Shown here piece by piece: positions 23,014 to 31,645 of a stretch of 33,702 nucleotides of DNA; the stretch's first letter is position 1, and every line of letters begins with the position of its first letter. The position numbers and the translations under genes are program-made. Below the pieces are notes generated by a model. That model did not search any database and was not told the origin of the DNA. It worked only from the letters and a program-made list of their open reading frames with translations. The stretch is from Frankia sp. AgB32. Lineage in GTDB: Bacteria; Actinomycetota; Actinomycetes; Frankiales; Frankiaceae. Location of the stretch: the NCBI RefSeq assembly GCF_023243045.1, contig NZ_JALKFX010000097.1, positions 1 through 33,702 of the forward strand, given 5' to 3'.

Positions 23014-23025
23014 AATTATATAATT
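23014..23025. promoter_or_regulatory. AT-rich palindrome AATTATATAATT
   Basis: A perfect 12-bp palindrome of only A and T in a genome-like background of about 70% GC. It contains a TATAAT hexamer on both strands. No consensus -35 element is at the right distance on either strand, so it is a candidate -10 or operator only. Confidence 0.4.
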
Positions 23026-23050
23026 TGCTTTTTCGACCGAGGAGTGCTGA

Positions 23051-23335
23051 CCTGCGTGGTCGGGCCCCACGCTCGCGGCCCGGCGCTACCTGGCCCACTT
23101 TCCCCGCGACGCCGCGCAGCCCGCGCCGTCGCGCCTCGGGCCCGGCACCGGGCCGCGCAAGGCCGACGTCCTCGGCCTGATCCCGCCGGATCCGCGCCGG
23201 CCCTACCGCATCACCCCGGTGCTCCAGGAGGTCGTCGACGACGGCGACCTCCTGGTCGTGCAGCCCGAGTTCGGCCGCTCGGTCGTCACCGCGCTGGCCT
23301 GGCTGGGCGGGCGCAGCGCCGCGGTCGGCCAGGCC
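23051..23335 (+). pseudogene. Fragment of an acyl-CoA carboxylase carboxyltransferase (AccD-like) gene
   Basis: The frame opens right after a stop at 23048-23050 and reads ARRYLAHFPRDAAQP, then ADVLGLIPPDPRRPYRI, then VLQEVVDDGDLLVVQPEFGRSVVTALAWLGGRSAAVGQ. This matches the middle of acyl-CoA/propionyl-CoA carboxylase beta subunits, where the N-terminal carboxyltransferase lobe passes into the C-terminal lobe. About 95 residues of an expected 500 or so remain. Similarity stops abruptly near 23335. Both ends are missing, so this is a non-functional remnant. It is read divergently from TetR. Confidence 0.7.
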
Positions 23336-23481
23336 CACACACTTCTCGTTTCCCGCGGCACTGTGCAGCGCGGTCGGTTCACCCCTTCGGCACGCGCTGG
23401 GGATGCCACGCCGAGCACGGCCACCGCCATGGCCGGAACGGTGAGGAGCGGAAGAACGCTTCTGATCGGACGAGTGGCCAT
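23203..23481 (-). pseudogene. Signal-peptide remnant fused to antisense AccD sequence
   Basis: From an ATG at 23481 the minus strand encodes MATRPIRSVLPLLTVPAMAV, continuing through VLGVASPARA, a convincing Sec signal peptide with an AxA-like cleavage site. After about 20 further residues (near 23340) the frame enters the antisense of the AccD fragment. The mature protein therefore appears lost or replaced. It could also be a short secreted protein of up to 92 residues, but composition after the junction argues against that. Confidence 0.4.
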
Positions 23482-23602
23482 GTACCCCACCCGAAGTTTA
23501 TGGACTATTCCGCAGTGTACCCACCTGGGTCACATCTGTGATGGACATGTCAGGGCTCCGACCTCCCGGCCCGCGGGCCACGGAGGCGACGGGCGGGCGT
23601 CG

Positions 23603-24415
23603 TCAGGCGGTCGGCTGGCAGCCAGGGCACCAGAACAGGTTGCGGGCGGCGAGGCGTTCGGCGCGGACCTCGGTGGCGCAGACCAGGCAGGGCTGGCCGG
23701 CGCGGCGGTAGACGTAGACCTCGCCGCCGTGGTCGTCGACGCGGGGCGGGCGGCCCATCGCCTCGGGGGTGTGGGCCGGGCGGACCGTGTCGATCCGACC
23801 GGTGCGCACACCATCGGCCATCAGGACGCGCAGGTCGGCCCAGATCTCGGCCCACTGCGCCGGGGTCAGCTCGCGGCCGGGCACCAGCGGGTGGATGCCG
23901 GCGCGGAACAGCACCTCGGCCCGGTAGATGTTGCCGGGGCCGGCGAGGACCGCCTGGTCGAGCAGCAGGGCGGCGATCGGTGTGCGGCTGCGGGTGATCC
24001 GCCGCCAGGCGAGCTCGGGATCGGCGTCGGCGCGCAGCGGGTCGGGGCCGAGCCGCTCGCGCAGCGCCGTCACCTCGCCGGGGCCGAGCAGTCCGCACGC
24101 GTTCGGGCCGCGCAGGTCCGCGTACCCGGTGTCGGCGGCGAGGCGCAGCCGCAGCGCTCCGGTCGGCACGGGGGCCGGTGGCGGCCCGACGGCGTAGGTG
24201 CCGTAGATGCCGAGGTGGACGTGCAGGACAGCGTCGCCACCGAAGAACAGCAGCAGGTGCTTTCCGTGCGCCTGCGCGTCGGTCAGCACCCGGCCGTCGA
24301 GTAGGCGGGCGCCGTCGGCGAAGCGACCCTGGGGACTCGTCACCCTGGTGGTCCGTCCCCGGAACATCTGCAGATGCACGGTCGCCAACCTGTGCACGGT
24401 GTGGCCTTCGGGCAT
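23603..24415 (-). CDS. nei2: Nei2-type DNA glycosylase/AP lyase (Fpg/Nei family)
   Basis: This 270-residue base-excision repair enzyme removes oxidised bases and cuts the resulting abasic site. It starts MPEGHT, with catalytic Pro2 and Glu3 as in the actinobacterial Nei2 group, and has Lys52 in AHGKHLLLFF. The helix-two-turn-helix region (LLDQAVLAGPGNIYRAEVLF) and the C-terminal zinc finger with Cys243, Cys246, Cys263 and Cys266 are intact. The ATG at 24415 is fixed because Pro2 must follow the initiator Met. The longer upstream frame is not credible. It appears monocistronic. Confidence 0.9.
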   Translation of the reverse strand: MPEGHTVHRLATVHLQMFRGRTTRVTSPQGRFADGARLLDGRVLTDAQAHGKHLLLFFGGDAVLHVHLGIYGTYAVGPPPAPVPTGALRLRLAADTGYADLRGPNACGLLGPGEVTALRERLGPDPLRADADPELAWRRITRSRTPIAALLLDQAVLAGPGNIYRAEVLFRAGIHPLVPGRELTPAQWAEIWADLRVLMADGVRTGRIDTVRPAHTPEAMGRPPRVDDHGGEVYVYRRAGQPCLVCATEVRAERLAARNLFWCPGCQPTA

Positions 24416-24839
24416 GGTCGGGCGAGCATACCGAGCGGGTCCGGCCCCGGTTCCGGCCGCGTGTTCACCCACGGGAAACCGATCCCACACTCGACGTCCG
24501 CACGACGTCCCGCGAAAAGCTCCACAACCAGTGCTCGAAAGGGCCATCCGGCCGGAGGTTTCGGAGACCCGAACGGCCGGGGTCGGACGAACACCTCGTT
24601 TGTCCTGCATGCGCCCACCAAAGGGCGTCATCCACGGGACCACCTTCCGCCATTGACTCTCGCGGACCGTGTCCAGCCACTCAGCACACGGTAAGAGGCG
24701 GACCCCTGGACTGAGTCGGAAATCGGACACATCGCTACATTGCCTGCCATAGTGATCCAGCAACAGGGCCGGCTACCACGCAATAGCACCAGCTCAACGC
24801 CCTCCGCGGGTCGCGGGCCGTCGCAGCAGGAGGTGTTGT
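24416..24839. other. Intergenic region upstream of the glycopolymer locus
   Basis: This 424-base gap between divergent genes holds no convincing protein. It should contain promoters for nei2 and for the fusion glycosyltransferase. A TTGACT hexamer lies near 24654 but has no good -10 at 17 bases. The AT-richer stretch at 24720-24760 (TACATT, CATAGT) is the best -10 zone for the + strand. AGGAGG at about 24828-24833 is the ribosome binding site of the next gene. Confidence 0.5.
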
Positions 24840-27800
24840 GTGCACCAGGTGCCCGTGAGCGTTGTGATCCCGGCCTACAACGAGTCCCACCGGCTACCGA
24901 AGTCACTTCCCGTCCTGTCGGACGCACTGCGCCGGTACTCCCCCGACGCCGAGGTGATCGTCGTCGACGACGGCAGCAAGGACGAGACCGCGCGGGTCGC
25001 CGCCGAGCTGCTGCGGGACACCCCGAACGGCCGGGTGATCAGCCTGCCGGAGAACGGCGGCAAGGGCGCGGCGGTCCGGGCCGGGGTCGGTGCGGCCATC
25101 GGCGAGGCGATCGTCTTCATGGACGCCGATCTGGCCTCCGACCTCGCTGACCTGCCGAATCTGCTGTCCGCGCTGGAGCACGCCGAGGTCGCGCTCGGGT
25201 CCCGGCGCCTCGGCGGCGACGCCGACCGCGACTTCACCCGCCAGCTCGGGAGCTGGGCCTTCAAATGGCTCATCCGATTAGTCGTGCCACTCGGAATAGC
25301 CGACACCCAGTGTGGCTTCAAGGCATTCCGGCACACCGAGGCCAAGCTCCTGTTCGACCAGACCCGGGTGACCGGATTCGCTTTCGACGTCGAGGTACTC
25401 GCCCTCGCGAAGTCCCTGGGATACCGCATCGCCGAGGTCCCGGTGCGCTGGCAGGAACAACCCGACGGCACATTCAACACGCTTCAGCACACCCCGGCGA
25501 TGATCGCCGAACTCCTCCGCACCCGGCGCTACGTTCGCCGCGCGAATCGTTCACTCGCGGCCCGCGCCGGTCAACCGGCCACCGATCGTCAGGCGGCGCC
25601 CGCCCGGCACCCGGCGCACGCCGCACGAGCCGCCCGGGCACCCCGCCACCGGGTGCTCGCCGGTGTCGGCGCCGAGCCGCACTCCCCGGCCGCGGACCAG
25701 GCCGAGCTGGCCCTGGCCGGCACGAGCCCCGGGGAGACGACCCGGCCACTGCGGATACGGCAGTCGGCCCTGCCGGCACGCGCGAGCCGGCCAGGCGTCC
25801 CCGTGCCGCAGCCCGAGTTCACCGCCGGAACGCCGCGGGAACGAGGACAGACCGCGCTGTTCACGGCGTCGACCGGACCGTTTCCGGACCTGGCCGCCCC
25901 CGGCCGTGGTCGGCGCGGTCGGCGGGCCCGGCGGGACGCGCCCTCCGTGCCCGACGGCCCGGCCCGTCCGGACGAGGCGGCCGACCCGGGCACCGGTGAC
26001 GACCCGGCCGCCGCGGCGCGCACCTCGCGCTGGCACCTGCTGTGGACCGCGGTCGCGTACGCGGCGCTGTTCATGGCCCAGGCGCCGGGCCGGCTGACCG
26101 CCGACACGAAGCTGTCGGTGGCGGTCGATCCGAAGGGGTTCCTGGCGGCTGCGACCCACCTGTGGGACTCCTCGGCCGACTTCGGCGCCATCCCGAACCA
26201 GATCGCCGGCTACCTGTTCCCGATGGGGCCGTTCTTCCTCGCCGGGCGGCTGCTGGGCCTGCCACCGTGGCTCACCCAGCGGCTCTGGATGGCCCTGCTG
26301 CTGACCGTGGCGACGTGGGGGGGCATCCGTCTCGCCGACACGCTGCGGATCGGACGGCCGACCAGCCGGGTCCTCGGCGGTCTCGGCTACGCCCTGTCAC
26401 CGATGTTCCTCGGCAAGATCGGCGCGACCTCGGTGGCGATGACCGGCGCGGCGATGCTGCCCTGGATCGTCCTGCCGCTGGTCCTCGCGCTGCGCCCGGA
26501 CGGCGCCGGCGGGGACGACACCGGCCTGGCCGGACCGGTCTGTGCGCCCGACGGAGCCGGCGGCGAGCGACCCGACGCCCTCCGCCGCGGCCGGCGGGCG
26601 GCGCGGGCCGCCCCGCCCGTGTCGGCCGCGACCCGGCTCGCGCCGCGTCGCGCCGCCGCGCTGTCGGGGCTGGCGGTGCTGTGCACCGGCGGGATCAACG
26701 CGAGCGTGACCGCCGACGTGCTGGTGTGCCCGGCGGTGCTGCTGCTGTTCGCCGGCGGGAGCCGACGGGTCTGGGCGCTGCGCGCGTGGTGGTTCGTGGC
26801 GGTCGTGCTCGCGACGGCCTGGTGGGCGATCGGGCTGCTCGCGCTCGGCCGGTACGGGCTGAACTTCCTGCCGTTCACCGAGTCCGCCGAGCTCACGACG
26901 TCCACGGTGTCGATCGCCGAGACGCTGCGCACCGCGACCGACTGGATGGCGTACCTGCGGGTGCCGAATGTCTGGCTGCCGGCCGCCGCGGCGTACGTCG
27001 GCGCCCGTTTCGTGATCGCCGGATCCTATGCCCTCGCCGCGGTGTCGCTGTGGGGGCTGGCCCGGCGCGACCTGCCGGCCCGGCGGTTCCTGCTGATCAC
27101 CTTCGGGGTCGGCACCGTCGCGGTCGCGGCGGCCTACCCGGGCGCGCTGGGCAGCCCGGTCTCCGCCGACCTGCGGATGCTGCTCGACGGGCAGCTCAGC
27201 CCGATCCGCAACGTGTTCAAGTTCCAGGCGGTGACCCACCTGCCGATGGCGCTCGGGCTGGTCCACGCCCTCGGCGTCGCCACCGACCGCCTCGCCGACC
27301 GGTCGACCGGCCGCCGGCCGGCGACGGCCCGGGGCCGCCGGCACCCGCGCCGGCCGGTCGCCGGGACCGCTGTCGTGCTGACGGTGGTCTCGCTGGTCGC
27401 CAGCATGCTTCCGCTGCTCGAGGGCAAGTCGCTGCAGCCCGGTTCGTTCGGGGCCGTCCCCGGCTACTGGACGCGGGCGGCGAACTGGCTGTCGGCGAAC
27501 CCGCAGAACGGCCGCACCCTGCTGCTGCCCGGCTCGGCGTTCGCCGAGTACGACTGGGGTCGCCCGCTCGACGAGCCGGTGAAGTGGCTGTCGTCGACCC
27601 CGTGGGGTGAGCGCAGCCTCATTCCGCTCGGTGGGGTCGGCATGACCCGCTGGCTGGACGGCATCGAGAACGCCCTCTACGACGACGGCGCCGGCCTCGG
27701 CGCCGCGCTGGCCCGTGCCGGGGTCGGCCAGGTGCTGGTCCGCAACGACCTCGCCGACGACAACTGGGACATCCCGCCGTCCACCGACGAGATCCACCGC

Positions 27801-30071
27801 TCGCTCGTGGCGGGCGGCCTGCGACTGGGAGCGACGTTCGGGCCGCTGGTCGACGCCCGCGCCGGCGACCGGGAACGGATCCTGCCCGCGCCCACCCGCC
27901 GCGACGCCGGCCGGGCGCCCGCGCTGGAGGTGTGGACGGTTCCTGGCGGTGCCCACGCGGTCGACACCTACCCCGTCGCGAACGCCATGGTCGTCTCCGG
28001 GGGTCCCGAGGCGACCGTCCAGCTCGCCGAGCACGGCCTGCTCGCCCCGGACCGCGCCACGGTCCTCGCCATGGACCTCGGCGACCAGCGCACCGTGGAC
28101 CGCCAGGACGCCGACCCCGCCACCCGGGGCACGGTCGCCGCGGCCGCCGACCTCGTGCCGGCCGCCGACATCCTCACGCCGACGACCAGCCTCGCCGTCA
28201 CCGACACGTTCGACCGGCGCGACGCGACCTTCGGGCTCGTCCACAACACGTCGTCCTACCTGCTCGGCCCGACCGAGCGGCCCGCCGGCGCGACCGAGCC
28301 GGTCAAGCAGTGGACCGACCGGCCGCCCGCCGGGCACCAGACCGTCGGCGGCTACCTTGACGGGAAGTCGGTCACCGCGTCGTCGTACGGGTACCTGCTG
28401 CGGGCCGCACCCGAGGCGGGACCCGCCGGCGCCGTCGACGGCCTGCCGTACAGTTGGTGGTCCGCGCAACCCGACCCGGTCACCAGAACGGAGGGTGCCT
28501 GGCTGCGCGTCGATGTCGGCACTGCGGTGACCGTGCCGTACCTGACGGTGCAGCTCCTCGCGGACACGCCGCGACGCCCGGTCGCAACGGTACTCAGGGT
28601 GACAACGCCCAACGGGTCCGTTGACACCCCGGTGTCCGCGACGGAGGGGCCCCAGCGGCTCGCGGTGCCCGTCGGGGTGAGCTCGCGCTTCACGGTCACC
28701 CTCCTCCATGTTACAGGCGGTGACCCCCGCGCGCTTGGAGCGGGTATCCGCGAGCTTGCCGTACCCGGCCAGTCGTTTCACCACTACGCTCAGGTTCCGA
28801 CCGACGCGACCATGATGTTCTCAGGTCAGGCGAGTGGCCCGGTGATGTACGCGTTCGACCGCGCCCGGGCCGACCCGACCCAGCCGTTCAACGCCTCGGA
28901 GGAACTGACGATCACCCGCCGGTTCGACACGCCCCGATCGGAAGCGTTCACCGTCGCGGGTACCGCCATCGCGGTACCGCCTCCGGCCGGAACACCCGCG
29001 CCCGCGGACGCCGCAGCGCCAGCGGTGCTCGACTGCGGCCGCGGCCCCGGGGTCGTCATCGACGGCACGGTCTATTCGACCCGCGTCGAGGGACGCGCCG
29101 GCGACCGCGCCACGGCCGCGCCGATGCGGATGACGTTGTGCACGCCGGACGGCACGGTGCCGCTCGCGGCCGGCCAGCATGTGCTGAGCGTGCTCCCGGG
29201 CACCGCCGCCCTGCTCGTCGACACGATCTCGCTGGCGAGCCCCGCCACCCCGGCCACGGCCACAGCCACAGCCACAGCGACCCAGCCGGCCGGGGCGCAG
29301 CCGGCGATCGCCCGGCCGGCGACGGTCGGGCAGTGGACGCCGGAGCGGCGCACGGTCACCCTCGGAGCCGGCCAGCAGACCTTCCTCGCGGTGCACGAGA
29401 ACGCGAACCGGTCCTGGACGGCGAGCCTCGACGGCACCCCGCTGACGCCCGTACGCCTGGACGGCTGGCAGCAGGGCTGGATCGTGCCGGCCGGTGGCGG
29501 CGACACCGTCGTCATCGAGAACAACCCGGGCCGGTCCTACCGCTCCGGACTGGCCATCGGCCTCGGCCTCGTACTGCTGCTGGTGGTGATCGCGCTGCTG
29601 CCCGCTGGCCTGCGGCTGCGCCCGTCCTCGGACCCGCACGCCCATCCCCGGTTCCCGGACCCGCGGCGCCTGCGGCTGACGCGGGCCGCGTCCCGACTGC
29701 CCGGTCCGTGGGTGGCCGCGGCCGCCGCCACCCTCGCCGTGTGGCTGGTGGCCGGCCCGGCGGCACTCGCCCTGCCACCGCTCGCGTTCGCCGCCCGGCG
29801 CCGGCCCGCGGCGCTGCCCTGGATCGCGGCGAGCGGCATGACGGCTGCGGGCGTCATCATGGTGCTCAATCCGAACCTCGCGCCGCGAACCGGCCAGGGG
29901 GCGTTCAGCGGCCCGGCCCAGGCGGCTGGCGCGCTCGCGTTCGCGGCGACGGTCGCGGCGCTCTGTGCCGCGCGGGGCCGTCCGCCGGCGACCGTGGGGG
30001 GCGGGCCGCAGGCAACCGCGGGAAGAACATCGCAGGCCGGGAGCACCCGGCCACGGGAGGACGACCAGTGA
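24840..30071 (+). CDS. GT2 glycosyltransferase fused to AftD-like GT-C arabinofuranosyltransferase
   Basis: This 1743-residue protein combines two enzymes. Residues 1-240 are a GT2 of the polyprenyl/dolichyl-phosphate sugar synthase type: VSVVIPAYNE, VVDDGSKD, the metal motif DAD at 95-97, DTQCGFKAFR and GFAFDVEVLALAKSLGYRIAEVPVRW. A low-complexity linker (about 245-395) leads to a DUF3367/AftD GT-C multi-spanning region. The first loop, with TADTKLSVAVDPKGFLAAATHLWDS and FPMGPFF, is characteristic of AftD. A discoidin/F5-8-like region sits at about 1165-1315. Terminal membrane helices begin near 1566. Inference: the cytoplasmic GT2 makes the lipid-linked sugar that the GT-C domain transfers outside. 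The GTG follows AGGAGG. It is coupled by GTGA to the acyltransferase. Confidence 0.87.
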   Translation: MHQVPVSVVIPAYNESHRLPKSLPVLSDALRRYSPDAEVIVVDDGSKDETARVAAELLRDTPNGRVISLPENGGKGAAVRAGVGAAIGEAIVFMDADLASDLADLPNLLSALEHAEVALGSRRLGGDADRDFTRQLGSWAFKWLIRLVVPLGIADTQCGFKAFRHTEAKLLFDQTRVTGFAFDVEVLALAKSLGYRIAEVPVRWQEQPDGTFNTLQHTPAMIAELLRTRRYVRRANRSLAARAGQPATDRQAAPARHPAHAARAARAPRHRVLAGVGAEPHSPAADQAELALAGTSPGETTRPLRIRQSALPARASRPGVPVPQPEFTAGTPRERGQTALFTASTGPFPDLAAPGRGRRGRRARRDAPSVPDGPARPDEAADPGTGDDPAAAARTSRWHLLWTAVAYAALFMAQAPGRLTADTKLSVAVDPKGFLAAATHLWDSSADFGAIPNQIAGYLFPMGPFFLAGRLLGLPPWLTQRLWMALLLTVATWGGIRLADTLRIGRPTSRVLGGLGYALSPMFLGKIGATSVAMTGAAMLPWIVLPLVLALRPDGAGGDDTGLAGPVCAPDGAGGERPDALRRGRRAARAAPPVSAATRLAPRRAAALSGLAVLCTGGINASVTADVLVCPAVLLLFAGGSRRVWALRAWWFVAVVLATAWWAIGLLALGRYGLNFLPFTESAELTTSTVSIAETLRTATDWMAYLRVPNVWLPAAAAYVGARFVIAGSYALAAVSLWGLARRDLPARRFLLITFGVGTVAVAAAYPGALGSPVSADLRMLLDGQLSPIRNVFKFQAVTHLPMALGLVHALGVATDRLADRSTGRRPATARGRRHPRRPVAGTAVVLTVVSLVASMLPLLEGKSLQPGSFGAVPGYWTRAANWLSANPQNGRTLLLPGSAFAEYDWGRPLDEPVKWLSSTPWGERSLIPLGGVGMTRWLDGIENALYDDGAGLGAALARAGVGQVLVRNDLADDNWDIPPSTDEIHRSLVAGGLRLGATFGPLVDARAGDRERILPAPTRRDAGRAPALEVWTVPGGAHAVDTYPVANAMVVSGGPEATVQLAEHGLLAPDRATVLAMDLGDQRTVDRQDADPATRGTVAAAADLVPAADILTPTTSLAVTDTFDRRDATFGLVHNTSSYLLGPTERPAGATEPVKQWTDRPPAGHQTVGGYLDGKSVTASSYGYLLRAAPEAGPAGAVDGLPYSWWSAQPDPVTRTEGAWLRVDVGTAVTVPYLTVQLLADTPRRPVATVLRVTTPNGSVDTPVSATEGPQRLAVPVGVSSRFTVTLLHVTGGDPRALGAGIRELAVPGQSFHHYAQVPTDATMMFSGQASGPVMYAFDRARADPTQPFNASEELTITRRFDTPRSEAFTVAGTAIAVPPPAGTPAPADAAAPAVLDCGRGPGVVIDGTVYSTRVEGRAGDRATAAPMRMTLCTPDGTVPLAAGQHVLSVLPGTAALLVDTISLASPATPATATATATATQPAGAQPAIARPATVGQWTPERRTVTLGAGQQTFLAVHENANRSWTASLDGTPLTPVRLDGWQQGWIVPAGGGDTVVIENNPGRSYRSGLAIGLGLVLLLVVIALLPAGLRLRPSSDPHAHPRFPDPRRLRLTRAASRLPGPWVAAAAATLAVWLVAGPAALALPPLAFAARRRPAALPWIAASGMTAAGVIMVLNPNLAPRTGQGAFSGPAQAAGALAFAATVAALCAARGRPPATVGGGPQATAGRTSQAGSTRPREDDQ
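29254..29277 (+). repeat. 6-bp tandem repeat in the AftD region
   Basis: Four units of CCACAG or CCACGG encode an alternating Ala-Thr run in the extracytoplasmic part of the fusion protein, a likely flexible linker. Confidence 0.85.
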
Positions 30072-31543
30072 CCGGCACACGACCCCTGACCCAGCCCGAG
30101 CAGGTTCTCCTGGCCTCCGACCAGGCCGAGATGCCGATCATCATCGCGATGCTCGGCCGCACCGACGGACACGTCGACGCGCACCGGCTCGCCGCGGCCA
30201 CCGTGGGCGTCTTCGCCCGCCACCGGGCCACCCGGTCCGAGCTGCGGGACCGGGCCGGCTCCGGCGGCTGGCGGATCCTGGCCACGGCGCGCCCCGCACC
30301 CGTGGCCGAGCTCGACGTCGCCACCCCGGACGATGCCTGGCGCGCCCTGCGGTGGGAGATGCTGGCCGGCATCGACCTGACCCGCGCGCCGCTGGTGCGG
30401 CTGCTGGTGTTCCATCACCCGCAGGGCGACTGGCTGGGCATCGTCGGGCACCACCTGGCGATCGACGGAAGCGGCCTGTTCAACGTGCTGACCGAGACGA
30501 TGGCGGCCTACCAGCCGCCGGCCGGGGCCGGGGCGGGCGTCGCCCCCGCCGCCCACCACGGTCCCGGTCCCGACGCCGACCACCGGGTGCCCTCGCCCTG
30601 GCCGGTCATCGACGCCCGCCGGGCCGCGGGCAGCCGGGTGCTGCGGCGGGTCACGCCGGCCTCGCGTTTCCTCGCCCCCGCGGGCCCGCCGGGCGTGGCG
30701 GGTTTCGCCCTGTCCCGCGAGGTCATTCCCGTGCCCCGGCCGCGGCGCCGGCCGGACGGGCCCACGCCGACGGTCAACGACGTGCTCGTCGCCGCCGTCC
30801 ACCTGGCCGCCGGCCGGTGGAACGCGCTGCGCGACCGGCCGAGCGGCACGCTGCGGGTCCGGGTCGCCCTCGGCGCCCCCTCGCGCACCGAACTCGACGG
30901 CCTGTCCAGCGGGTTCGTCCTCGTCGCCAGTGACCAGGCGCTGCGCGCGGCGCCGGCCCGGCTGCTCGCCACCGTCGCCGAGCGGACGTCGGCGGCCAAG
31001 AGCCGGGTGGTCGCGGCGAAGACCGCCGCGGCCACCCGGCCCCCGACGACAGGCGCCGCGCCAGCCGGCGCTCCGGACGGGGTCGCGGGCGGTGCGGCGG
31101 GCGGTGCGGCGGACACCGCACGTGACCTGGCGCGCCGCGCGCCGACGGCGACGCTCGCGCGGGTGCGCACGGCGGCGCTGCGGCTCGCCGTCGCCGCGGC
31201 CCGGCCGGCGCTCATGCCCATCGCCGCCGTGAGCAACCTCGGCCACGTGCCCACCGACCTCACTGTCGGCGAGGGCGGGCCGCGGCTGCTCGACCTGCAC
31301 CTGACCGCGCCGGGCCGGATGCCGCAGGGACTCGCCGTGCACGTGGTCCGGATGGCCGACCGGGTGCACCTGACGTTCTGCCATGCCTGCGAGCTGATGG
31401 ACGAGACCTCCGCGCGGGAGTTCGTCGGTCTGTTCCTCGCCGCGGTTGCCGAGCTCTCCGAGTCCGCGGCCATGCCACCGCGGCCCGCCGAGGGACATGC
31501 CGATCGGCTCCTGCGAGCCGGAGCCGCCGATGTCAGCGTTTAG
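30068..31543 (+). CDS. HHxxxDG acyltransferase (PapA / WS-DGAT / condensation-like)
   Basis: This 491-residue protein belongs to the condensation/acyltransferase superfamily. It has the catalytic motif GHHLAIDG near residues 130-137 (HHxxxDG), and the C-terminal AVSNLGHVP similar to the structural SNLG motif of PapA-type enzymes. A low-complexity Ala/Gly insertion lies at about 325-350. Such enzymes transfer an acyl group to a hydroxyl or amine. Coupling (GTGA) to the glycosyltransferase fusion suggests it acylates a glycolipid or glycopolymer made by that protein. The acyl donor and acceptor are unknown. No signal peptide is visible. Confidence 0.8.
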   Translation: MTGTRPLTQPEQVLLASDQAEMPIIIAMLGRTDGHVDAHRLAAATVGVFARHRATRSELRDRAGSGGWRILATARPAPVAELDVATPDDAWRALRWEMLAGIDLTRAPLVRLLVFHHPQGDWLGIVGHHLAIDGSGLFNVLTETMAAYQPPAGAGAGVAPAAHHGPGPDADHRVPSPWPVIDARRAAGSRVLRRVTPASRFLAPAGPPGVAGFALSREVIPVPRPRRRPDGPTPTVNDVLVAAVHLAAGRWNALRDRPSGTLRVRVALGAPSRTELDGLSSGFVLVASDQALRAAPARLLATVAERTSAAKSRVVAAKTAAATRPPTTGAAPAGAPDGVAGGAAGGAADTARDLARRAPTATLARVRTAALRLAVAAARPALMPIAAVSNLGHVPTDLTVGEGGPRLLDLHLTAPGRMPQGLAVHVVRMADRVHLTFCHACELMDETSAREFVGLFLAAVAELSESAAMPPRPAEGHADRLLRAGAADVSV

Positions 31544-31564
31544 GCCGATGCCGGCGGTTGACGG

Positions 31565-31618
31565 CGGTTGGCACGATGTCAGCAGTTGGCACGATGTCAG
31601 CGGTTGGCACGATGTCAG
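31565..31618 (+). repeat. 18-bp tandem repeat in the acyltransferase-flippase gap
   Basis: CGGTTGGCACGATGTCAG at 31565-31582, CAGTTGGCACGATGTCAG at 31583-31600 and CGGTTGGCACGATGTCAG at 31601-31618, followed by shorter CGGTGACG repeats up to the GTG of the flippase. It takes up most of the 102-base gap, so the flippase start has no ordinary ribosome binding site. Confidence 0.92.
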
Positions 31619-31645
31619 CGGTGACGCGGTGATGGCGGTGACGCG

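Noticed and set aside
29138-30067. Upstream extension of the acyltransferase frame
   Set aside because: The additional 310 codons overlap the glycosyltransferase gene in another frame; the GTG at 30068 overlapping its stop is the natural start.
31565-31645. Attachment site or IS end at the 18-bp repeats before the flippase
   Set aside because: No transposase, integrase, inverted ends or tRNA gene is nearby; simple tandem duplication explains the pattern.
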